From positions 1-22,861 of the forward strand of contig CAYWJW010000025.1 of NCBI GenBank assembly GCA_964458795.1: 22,861 nucleotides of DNA, written 5' to 3'. Under the pieces are notes generated by a model. It had not been told where the DNA came from, did no database searches, and worked only from the letters and a program-made list of their open reading frames with translations. This document shows positions 1 through 5,998 of this stretch, piece after piece. The translations under genes and the position numbers were made by a program. Within the stretch, counting starts at the first letter, position 1; every line of letters starts with the position of its first letter. Source of the DNA: JAJTHY01 sp964458795. GTDB lineage: Bacteria; Pseudomonadota; Alphaproteobacteria; Rickettsiales; Midichloriaceae.

Positions 1-1
1 A

Positions 2-25
2 TTTATTAAAAAGGCGCAGAGTTAA
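2..25 (+). CDS. possible 3' end of an upstream gene (perhaps HK97-type major capsid), partial
   Basis: Reading from base 2, eight codons give FIKKAQS followed by TAA. In GTA and HK97-type phage clusters the major capsid gene sits directly before the head-tail connector, and capsid proteins often end in a short basic, hydrophobic tail finishing in Ser. The tail fits, as does its place 58 bases before the connector start, but seven residues cannot identify a protein. This is an inference from gene order. The frame is open to the window edge. Confidence 0.25.
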   Translation, partial: FIKKAQS

Positions 26-83
26 CATGCTAATTTTATACTGTCTTAGCTATATGACAAAATCTAACTAAAAAGGAACCAAA

Positions 84-617
84 ATGACCCAACCTTACTC
101 ACAGTGTCGCCTCAAGGTGCCACGATCGCTTCCTCTTAATTTAGAGGAAGCGAAAAACTATCTAAAAATTGACTTCGCAGATGATGATAAGTTGCTAGTT
201 AAAATGATCTCAGCTGCCACGCAGAAATTTGAAAACTACACTTCTCGTGTGCTTATAGCACAGACTTGGCAGGTCACTTATCGGCAGCTGGCACGAGTAT
301 CCGTAACCTTGCCAATTAAACCGGTAATTCGGCTAAAGGGTATCCAACTAGTGAGCTTTGATGGGCAAACTACTGAGTATGACCTAGAGCACACTGAACT
401 TGATGCGCGAATATCTGAGCTTTATTTTCACACCTTTCCTTACGGATATTTGGTGAAAGTCCAATACTTAGCAGGGTATGGCTATAGTGCCGAAGAAGTG
501 CCAGATGATATCAAAGCCTCACTCTTAAACCATGTGGGGTATCTGTATGAAAATCGGTCACTTGCAGCAAATTATCCGCTTTCTACCTATGATGAATTTA
601 AATTAATGAGACTATAA
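84..617 (+). CDS. GTA/phage head-tail connector protein (gp6-like)
   Basis: This 177-residue protein is likely an adaptor of the ring beneath the portal that joins a phage-like head to its tail. It has the features of the HK97 gp6 / RcGTA g6 family: an N-terminal LNLEEAKNYLKID segment followed by a run of acidic residues (about 18-36), then a helical region and beta segments, a YLAGYG segment near residues 128-133 (the family has a G-rich turn there), and the terminal LYENR...MRL tail typical of these proteins. A good ribosome site, AAGGA at 73-77, precedes the ATG by six bases. It is followed after one base by the adaptor gene. A phage origin is not excluded, but gene order and length match the alphaproteobacterial GTA. 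Confidence 0.78.
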   Translation: MTQPYSQCRLKVPRSLPLNLEEAKNYLKIDFADDDKLLVKMISAATQKFENYTSRVLIAQTWQVTYRQLARVSVTLPIKPVIRLKGIQLVSFDGQTTEYDLEHTELDARISELYFHTFPYGYLVKVQYLAGYGYSAEEVPDDIKASLLNHVGYLYENRSLAANYPLSTYDEFKLMRL

Positions 618-618
618 A

Positions 619-963
619 ATGCGTAAAAACTATTTTGAAAAACTAACCAAGGTCATTCTTGTACAAGTCATGGATGTATTGCCAGACTGCTTAGGTGGTC
701 AGGAGATAATCTGGCGTGATTATCTTCAAACTTGGGCTAATGTGGAGCAAATAAACCACTTAAGTCCGCAGATAAGGAGCAATAATTTCTCCAAGAATTT
801 TTATAAATTCACAATACGTGCGCAAAATAAGCTTAACATTAAAATGCGTATTATCATGCAAGACCGCATTTTCAACATCGAAACAGTAAATGCCTGTAAA
901 GATAACAAAGCCTATTGTGATGTAATTGCTTACGAGAGGATAAAACATGACATCCGCACTTAA
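619..963 (+). CDS. GTA/phage head-tail adaptor (head-tail joining) protein
   Basis: The 114-residue product resembles small head-tail joining proteins (SPP1 gp16 / RcGTA g7 type) that seal the connector before tail attachment. What is visible: a short N-terminal beta strand, the WRDYLQTWANVEQIN segment around residues 31-45 (these proteins carry a W-x-n-V-E motif there), then a beta-rich C-terminal half with MQDRIFNIETVN near 81-92, which fits the family's 'd.r.y.I..v' strand. It starts one base after the connector stop and overlaps the next gene by 17 bases, so the three genes are translationally coupled. The family is divergent, so the call rests as much on order as on motif. Confidence 0.7.
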   Translation: MRKNYFEKLTKVILVQVMDVLPDCLGGQEIIWRDYLQTWANVEQINHLSPQIRSNNFSKNFYKFTIRAQNKLNIKMRIIMQDRIFNIETVNACKDNKAYCDVIAYERIKHDIRT

Positions 964-1348
964 GCTGGAAGCTTTGCTTTATAAAAAGCTCAAAGAGTAC
1001 CTGAGTATAGCGGTATATAACCATGTACCTGGTGATGCCGAGCTTCCGTTCATACGAATTGGAGATATTAGTTATCGTGAGTGGCTATGTATGCCTGTGG
1101 CTTACCATGCTAAGCTCACCTTAGCTATATTTTCCGAGGCGCATTCAAACCAACAAGTGCTTGAAATATCAGCACAGGTGGTTGAGGTGTTAGCCAAAAA
1201 CTTTAAGCGTGAAATTTTCCCGCAGCTAATTCAACTAAGTATTGGAGACACAAACGTGTTCCAACTAAAAAACCTGAGTTGGTGTGCAGAAATTGAGCTT
1301 GATACCAAATATATAAGTAATAAAGAGGTAAAAAATGTACGACAGTAA
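947..1348 (+). CDS. GTA/phage tail completion / terminator protein (DUF3168-like)
   Basis: This 133-residue protein resembles the DUF3168/gp17-like family (RcGTA g8), which caps the tail tube at the head-proximal end. Visible features: an N-terminal helix (ALKLEALLYKKLKEYL), AVYNHVPGDAELPFIRIGD at about 22-41 matching the family's 'v.dhvP.da.lPyi.iG' pattern, then a mixed alpha/beta core including an AKLTLAIFSEAHSNQQVLEI strand-helix unit (family: 'h.v.iHvwSr.......'). The gene overlaps its upstream neighbour by 17 bases and the downstream coiled-coil gene by 14 bases. This match is the clearest of the three and supports the GTA reading of the group. Confidence 0.77.
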   Translation: MTSALKLEALLYKKLKEYLSIAVYNHVPGDAELPFIRIGDISYREWLCMPVAYHAKLTLAIFSEAHSNQQVLEISAQVVEVLAKNFKREIFPQLIQLSIGDTNVFQLKNLSWCAEIELDTKYISNKEVKNVRQ

Positions 1349-1607
1349 AGTAGAAATGCACCATATGATTAAAAACTTAATCAAAGCTAAAATTGATAGC
1401 TCACAAGCTGAGGCAATAGCCAAAGAGATTAGGAAATCTACGGATGAATTCAGTTCTAATAAAATGATAAACATAAAGTTTGATCGATTTATTTCTCATG
1501 TAGACGCCAAGCTCTATAAAGTGAAAGCGGAAATACTAAAGTGGATGATTGGTATGTCGATGATCCAAGTTTGCTTCAACTTCGCCCTTAACGCCTGGGG
1601 AATTTGA
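1335..1607 (+). CDS. small coiled-coil protein with C-terminal membrane segment (DUF1640-like)
   Basis: The 90-residue product starts with a helical stretch containing SSQAEAIAKEI, a pattern of the DUF1640/CCDC90 family ('f...qAeaia.al'), continues with a charged helix likely to form a coiled coil (about 30-66), and ends in a hydrophobic helix (about 69-86) followed by a short tail. DUF1640-like proteins are common in Rickettsiales and often lie next to phage-type genes; their role is unknown. An AGAGG ribosome site at about 1324-1328 precedes the ATG. It overlaps the tail completion gene by 14 bases and occupies the place where a GTA would normally carry the major tail protein gene. Family assignment is moderate. 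Confidence 0.55.
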   Translation: MYDSKVEMHHMIKNLIKAKIDSSQAEAIAKEIRKSTDEFSSNKMINIKFDRFISHVDAKLYKVKAEILKWMIGMSMIQVCFNFALNAWGI

Positions 1608-1623
1608 GTCACCATTAATTGTA

Positions 1624-1646
1624 ATCACCCGACTTGATCGGGTGAT
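1624..1646. repeat. extragenic palindrome, alphaproteobacterial REP-like
   Basis: Arms ATCACCCGA and TCGGGTGAT pair perfectly over 9 bp around the loop CTTGA, and the 3' flank continues as CCATG. The core CCCGACTTGATCGGG closely resembles the widespread alphaproteobacterial extragenic palindrome built on CCCGGACTTGATCCGGG. It lies between the convergent ends of the coiled-coil gene and murA, where such a hairpin could also stop transcription, although no T-run follows on either strand. Only one copy was seen in the window, so its repeat status comes from resemblance to known elements. Confidence 0.6.
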
Positions 1647-1697
1647 CCATGTGTAGATTAGATAATACCTAAAGTTGTGTAACAAAAAAGCCAGGTA

Positions 1698-2978
1698 TTA
1701 AATTTTAACCCTAGAAACTTCAGCACCTATGCCCTGTAACTTATGCTCAATACGCTCATAGCCTCTATCAAGATGATAAATACGATGAACTAAACTTTCG
1801 CCTTGTGCGCAAAGAGCAGCAATTACCAGTGAAGCAGAAGCTCTAAGGTCAGAGGCCATAACCTGTGCAGGTTTTAGTTCTTTAGTTCCCGTGATGGTAG
1901 CGCTATTGTCATTAATCGCGATAACTGCACCCATGCGCACGAGTTCACTTACATGCATGAAGCGATTCTCAAATATGGTTTCTGTCACTTGTGATACGCC
2001 ATCCGCAAGGGTAAGCAACGTCATAAGCTGCGCTTGTAAATCAGTGGGGAAATTAGGATATGGGGCTGTTTGTACAGTGATTGCTGATATATTATAGCTA
2101 TTGCGATATACCATCATGGAAGATTCTTCTTCCTCAATAACAATGCCAGCGTTGCGCAAGTTATGAATGAGTGAAGTTAAATGTTTAGGATTGCAATTTG
2201 TTACTTTAAGCTTGCTTCCAGTTGCAGCGGCAAGTATTGCAAATGTACCAGCCTCTATTCTATCAGGTATTATTTTATGAGTGCACCCATGCAGTGACTC
2301 CACACCGTCAATCACTAATGTATCAGTGCCAATACCACTAATTTTGGCGCCGAGTTTTACTAAGAACTCTGCAAGATCGACTACTTCAGGTTCACGAGCA
2401 GCATTATGGATTATAGTTTGCCCATCTGCAAGTGTTGCTGCCATCAATATATTCTCAGTAGCACCTACAGAAACTTTGTTAAAAAAGATGTCTGCACCTT
2501 TAAGGCGACCGGAAGGGACGCGAGCAACCATGTAACCTTGCTCAAGTTCAATAGCTGCGCCCATAACTTCCAAAGCGCTTATATGCATGTCTACTGGGCG
2601 AGTTCCGATTGCACAACCTCCAGGTAGTGATATCTTAGCTTCTCCAAAGCGAGCAAGCATCGGGCCAAGCACCAGTACTGATGCACGCATTTTACGCACT
2701 ATATCATAACTGGCCACGAGCTTAGTTAGTGAAGCGCAATTGATATGCATAGTATGTTCGAATGAACTGGCACTTGGGTTGAACTCAATATTGCACCCCA
2801 TATCGCTTATGAGAGCACTCATTGAATGAATGTCATCTAAGTTGGGAATATTGGTTAAAGTTACTAAGTCACTAGTAAGTACACAAGCAGCTATAATAGG
2901 TAGAGATGCATTTTTAGAGCCGCTAACAGTAATTTGACCACTTAAAGTATGACCACCTACGATTTTTAATTTGTCCAT
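1698..2978 (-). CDS. murA: UDP-N-acetylglucosamine 1-carboxyvinyltransferase MurA
   Basis: MurA catalyses the first committed step of peptidoglycan synthesis, moving enolpyruvate from PEP to UDP-GlcNAc in the cytoplasm. The 426-residue protein (E. coli 419) shows the SGSKNAS motif at 19-25, including the conserved Lys-Asn pair, and the active-site loop PGGCAIGTRPVD at 119-130 with the catalytic Cys122. The two-fold repeated alpha/beta core runs the full length. The ATG at 2978 (MDKLKIVGG) is chosen because it matches the family N-terminus; a TTG 20 codons upstream would add an unrelated tail. It stands alone, divergent from dnaJ and convergent with the GTA-like genes. A retained Cys form implies fosfomycin sensitivity of the enzyme and cell-wall synthesis in this organism. 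Confidence 0.96.
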   Translation of the reverse strand: MDKLKIVGGHTLSGQITVSGSKNASLPIIAACVLTSDLVTLTNIPNLDDIHSMSALISDMGCNIEFNPSASSFEHTMHINCASLTKLVASYDIVRKMRASVLVLGPMLARFGEAKISLPGGCAIGTRPVDMHISALEVMGAAIELEQGYMVARVPSGRLKGADIFFNKVSVGATENILMAATLADGQTIIHNAAREPEVVDLAEFLVKLGAKISGIGTDTLVIDGVESLHGCTHKIIPDRIEAGTFAILAAATGSKLKVTNCNPKHLTSLIHNLRNAGIVIEEEESSMMVYRNSYNISAITVQTAPYPNFPTDLQAQLMTLLTLADGVSQVTETIFENRFMHVSELVRMGAVIAINDNSATITGTKELKPAQVMASDLRASASLVIAALCAQGESLVHRIYHLDRGYERIEHKLQGIGAEVSRVKI

Positions 2979-3110
2979 GTGCGCGAATATATGTAGAATT
3001 ATACGGGCCAAGATATAAATATTTGCACTTATTTGCAAGTGCTATTACTTTAGCCCTTGTTAAAACATTTAAATGCACTACATAACCATATAAAACCCAA
3101 CTTAGATAAA

Positions 3111-4286
3111 ATGAAGAAACACGATTATTATGACTTACTAGGAATAAATAGAACTGCATCTGCTGATGAGATAAAGAAATCTTATCGCAAACTTGCTATG
3201 AAATTCCACCCAGACCGCAACCAGGGGGATAAAGAAGCAGAAAAGAAATTTAAAGAAATCAATGAGGCCTATGAAGTTTTAAAGGATGATCAAAAGCGTG
3301 CAGCTTATGATAGACACGGCCATGCGGCGTTTGAGCAAGGTGGTGGCGGTGGCGGTTTTGGTGGTTGGCCTGGTGGTGGCAGAGGTGCTCCACATCCAGA
3401 GGATTTTGATGATTTGTCTAGCATATTTGGTGGTATATTTAATGACTTTATGGGGGCTGGTGGTCAGCGCGGGCGTGCAAATGCGGCTGAAATGAACCGT
3501 GGTTCTGACTTACGATACAATCTCACTATCTCACTTGAAGAAGCCTATCATGGTGGTAAGCACCACATTCAATTCCGAACTCAAGTTATGTGTGATGTAT
3601 GCAAAGGATCGGGTAGTAAGAATGGAAAGGCAACTACATGTAAGACCTGCCATGGTTCTGGTAGAGAGCGCATGCAGCAAGGTTTTTTCATGATTGAACG
3701 CACATGTGGAACATGTGGTGGTACTGGTGAAACAATATCGGATCCATGTCCTAAATGCAGAGGTCTTGGCTCAACTGAAGAGCAACGCTCTTTAAATGTT
3801 AATATACCAGCTGGGATAGAAGAAGGTACGAGAATGCGTATTGCAAGCGAGGGAGAAGCTGGCAAACGTGGTGCTAAACCCGGGGATTTATATATATTTA
3901 TCTCTATAAAACCACATAAACTTTTCACAAGAGAAGGTGATAATCTGCACTGTACGATCCCGATCAAAATGTCTACGGCTTCTATAGGTGGATCTATTGA
4001 GGTTCCTGCACTAGATGGTACGAAGGTCAAGCTTACAATACCAGAAGGCACACAAAGTGGCGCACTTTTCAGGCTTAAAGGGAAGGGGATGCCGCTTATG
4101 AAGTCTGGTCGCTTCGGAGACTTGATAGTTCACGCTAAAATAGAAATACCTGTGCATTTAACACAGAAACAAAAGGATATACTAAAGAGCTTTGATGAAG
4201 AATGTGGTGATGGCTGCAATCCAGAATCACAAAGCTTTTTTAGCAAGGTTAAAGGATTTTTTGATGACTTAAAGAAAGGTAGTTAA
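3111..4286 (+). CDS. dnaJ: chaperone protein DnaJ
   Basis: DnaJ is the J-domain co-chaperone that delivers unfolded clients to DnaK and stimulates its ATPase. The 391-residue protein has a complete domain order: J domain (1-68, HPD at 33-35), Gly/Phe-rich linker (about 76-120), four zinc-finger repeats of CxxCxGxG type starting at Cys161, Cys177, Cys199 and Cys213, and the two C-terminal client-binding beta domains. The ATG at 3111 gives the standard MKKHDYYDLLG start; an upstream TTG at 3057 would add 18 unrelated residues. dnaK, its usual neighbour, is not here. lpxK follows after three bases, so the two are co-transcribed. Confidence 0.97.
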   Translation: MKKHDYYDLLGINRTASADEIKKSYRKLAMKFHPDRNQGDKEAEKKFKEINEAYEVLKDDQKRAAYDRHGHAAFEQGGGGGGFGGWPGGGRGAPHPEDFDDLSSIFGGIFNDFMGAGGQRGRANAAEMNRGSDLRYNLTISLEEAYHGGKHHIQFRTQVMCDVCKGSGSKNGKATTCKTCHGSGRERMQQGFFMIERTCGTCGGTGETISDPCPKCRGLGSTEEQRSLNVNIPAGIEEGTRMRIASEGEAGKRGAKPGDLYIFISIKPHKLFTREGDNLHCTIPIKMSTASIGGSIEVPALDGTKVKLTIPEGTQSGALFRLKGKGMPLMKSGRFGDLIVHAKIEIPVHLTQKQKDILKSFDEECGDGCNPESQSFFSKVKGFFDDLKKGS

Positions 4287-4289
4287 CCA

Positions 4290-5261
4290 ATGAATTGGGA
4301 ACAAAGGTTGCGAGAGTTTTGGAATAAGCGATCGATTTTTAATTACCTTCTCTTACCGGTTAGTCTGCTATACTATTTGTTGCATCTACTGAATTTTCAT
4401 CTGCTACAGTCACCAAAGAAGGTAACACCTTTAGTGATTTGCGTTGGAAACATAACTGTTGGGGGCTCAGGTAAGACTCCATTTGCATTATCGCTTGCGC
4501 ATAAGATAATCAAAATGGGTCTAAAGCCAGCATTTATAACTAGGGGATATGGCTCATTGGCCTCTAAAAGAAAAGTAGCTACATTGGTGAAATTACCTAA
4601 GCACAGTGCTCTTGAAGTAGGTGATGAAGCAATTTTGCTTGCACGTGTTGCTCCAACGTATGTGGGAGGAAATCGTTATATGGCAGCGCTTAAAGCAGAA
4701 CGCGATGGATTTGATATTATAATTATGGATGATGGACTGCAAAATAATACATTGCAAAAGGATTATAGCTTTTTAGTGCTTGATGATGGTTATGGTTTAG
4801 GCAATGGCTATACATTACCAGCTGGCCCTTTAAGGGAACTATATAAAAATGCAAAAGTAAGGGTAGATACAACTGTTCTAATCACTCAATCTGATAAGCC
4901 GAGTAAGATAAAAAAGCATGATATTACAGCGAATATTGTACCCTTAAAGAAGCCTAAAAGTAGGCAACGCTACTTTGCATTTTGTGGCATAGGTAGACCT
5001 GATAAGTTTTTTAATACTCTTGCACAGGCGGGCTTTGATGTTGTTGATATTAAAGTATTTAACGACCATTACGCATATACCTTAAGGGATATAAAAGAAT
5101 TAATTAAGCTTGCAGACGGTTTAAAGCTGATTACAACAGAAAAAGACTTTGTAAAAATCCCCGCTGCTTACGTCCATCAAATTGAAGTTTTACCAATAGA
5201 ATTACAGTTTGATATACCAGATAAGCTATTAATTATGTTAAATGAAAAATATTTCGTTTAG
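4290..5261 (+). CDS. lpxK: tetraacyldisaccharide 4'-kinase LpxK
   Basis: LpxK phosphorylates the 4' position of the lipid A disaccharide at the inner face of the cytoplasmic membrane, the sixth step of lipid A synthesis. The 323-residue protein has an N-terminal hydrophobic helix for membrane attachment (about 19-39), a Walker A loop GNITVGGSGKT at 53-63, the TRGYG motif near 84-88, and DDGLQN at 147-152 carrying the catalytic aspartates. The usual GDEP motif reads GDEA at 111-114, a mild substitution. It follows dnaJ by three bases, with an AAAGG ribosome site inside the dnaJ 3' end. Its presence indicates that this organism makes lipid A. The stop codon falls inside a dispersed repeat (see 5260-5274). 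Confidence 0.95.
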   Translation: MNWEQRLREFWNKRSIFNYLLLPVSLLYYLLHLLNFHLLQSPKKVTPLVICVGNITVGGSGKTPFALSLAHKIIKMGLKPAFITRGYGSLASKRKVATLVKLPKHSALEVGDEAILLARVAPTYVGGNRYMAALKAERDGFDIIIMDDGLQNNTLQKDYSFLVLDDGYGLGNGYTLPAGPLRELYKNAKVRVDTTVLITQSDKPSKIKKHDITANIVPLKKPKSRQRYFAFCGIGRPDKFFNTLAQAGFDVVDIKVFNDHYAYTLRDIKELIKLADGLKLITTEKDFVKIPAAYVHQIEVLPIELQFDIPDKLLIMLNEKYFV

Positions 5262-5274
5262 GGACTTCCATAGG
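5260..5274 (+). repeat. dispersed repeat, copy 1 (15 bp exact, about 35 bp similar)
   Basis: AGGGACTTCCATAGG occurs here and, on the other strand, at 13244-13258. The similarity extends on both sides: a GAAAA(A)TATTT(T)C block upstream and a TAAA block downstream, roughly 5244-5278. The copy begins within the lpxK stop codon and lies 113 bases upstream of the hscB start. In both places the element points toward the next gene. Confidence 0.55.
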
Positions 5275-5305
5275 GTAAATTTTTTTATGTTATCTGGTAT
5301 AGCTC

Positions 5306-5321
5306 CGAAAATATTTTTTCG
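5306..5321. other. AT-rich inverted repeat between lpxK and hscB
   Basis: Arms CGAAAA and TTTTCG flank the loop TATT. It contains a second GAAAATATTT-like block, similar to the block flanking both copies of the dispersed repeat. It is too weak and lacks the following T-run needed to call a terminator with confidence. Confidence 0.3.
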
Positions 5322-5327
5322 ACTGTC

Positions 5328-5357
5328 TTGCATATATCTATATTGATGTAGTATAAT
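5328..5357 (+). promoter_or_regulatory. sigma-70-type promoter for hscB
   Basis: A TTGCAT -35 element at 5328-5333 and a perfect TATAAT -10 at 5352-5357 are separated by 18 bases. Transcription would begin near 5364, about 24 bases before the TTG start of hscB. This supports hscB being transcribed separately from dnaJ-lpxK. Confidence 0.55.
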
Positions 5358-5387
5358 TCGTACAGAACAATATAGAATATTAAGAAT

Positions 5388-5930
5388 TTGGGTAAGAATG
5401 TATTAAATTTAAAGATATGTGTTAATTGTAGGGCAGACATAGATATCCCCTTCATATGCAATGGTTGTGAAGATGTTATAGATATTGCGCCTGATATAGA
5501 TTACTTTGATCTATTTGACATCCCACATAAAATAGAGGTAGATAACAATGTCTTGCAAGCTAAATATATCAAACTGCAATCTGCGCTTCACCCGGATAGG
5601 TTTACCAATAAATCTCTTAATGCACAACAGACTGCTGTGCTCAACTCATCAGTAATTAATAGTGCTTATAAAGTTTTATCTAATAAATTTGACTGCGCTC
5701 AATACCTTGTGTATAGACATACGGCTGAAGTTGTGGTGCCTGCAGATTTTACGGCGCTTAGCTTTGAATGGTATGAGCGAAAAATTGAAGGAGAAGATTT
5801 GACTAAAGAAGTGGATGTTATAGAAGCCTCTCTATGGCGGGATTTAAGTAGTGCAATAGAAGCTAAAGATTGGCAAGGGGCAGGAGTTATAATAGCTAAA
5901 TTAAAAATAATTAAGAGGTTCAAGAATTAA
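5388..5930 (+). CDS. hscB: Fe-S cluster co-chaperone HscB, zinc-finger form
   Basis: HscB is the J-type co-chaperone that brings the scaffold IscU to the Hsp70 HscA for iron-sulfur cluster transfer. The 180-residue protein has a J domain with HPDR at 68-71 and the family's YxxLQ...LHPDRF pattern, then the C-terminal three-helix IscU-binding domain (about 105-180). Its N-terminus carries CVNC (11-14) and CNGC (24-27), a zinc-binding pair known from eukaryotic HSC20 and some bacterial homologues but absent in E. coli HscB. The start is TTG at 5388, the only common start codon that keeps both CxxC pairs; an ATG at 5398 is out of frame. The ribosome site is weak. No other isc gene is nearby. Confidence 0.85.
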   Translation: MGKNVLNLKICVNCRADIDIPFICNGCEDVIDIAPDIDYFDLFDIPHKIEVDNNVLQAKYIKLQSALHPDRFTNKSLNAQQTAVLNSSVINSAYKVLSNKFDCAQYLVYRHTAEVVVPADFTALSFEWYERKIEGEDLTKEVDVIEASLWRDLSSAIEAKDWQGAGVIIAKLKIIKRFKN

Positions 5931-5998
5931 TTTGCGTGATATTAATAAAATCTTAACATATTTAGTATACAGTACAATTAGTTATATAGAGAAAAGTT

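Noticed and set aside
3022..3045. CIRCE-like heat-shock operator upstream of dnaJ (GCACTT/AAGTGC)
   Set aside because: CIRCE needs the arms TTAGCACTC and GAGTGCTAA separated by nine bases. Here only six bases of each arm match and the spacer is six bases.
3056..3091. Sigma-32-type promoter before dnaJ (CTTGTTA ... AACCATAT)
   Set aside because: The two elements are separated by about 21 bases, outside the usual 11-16, and the -10 is only partly matched.
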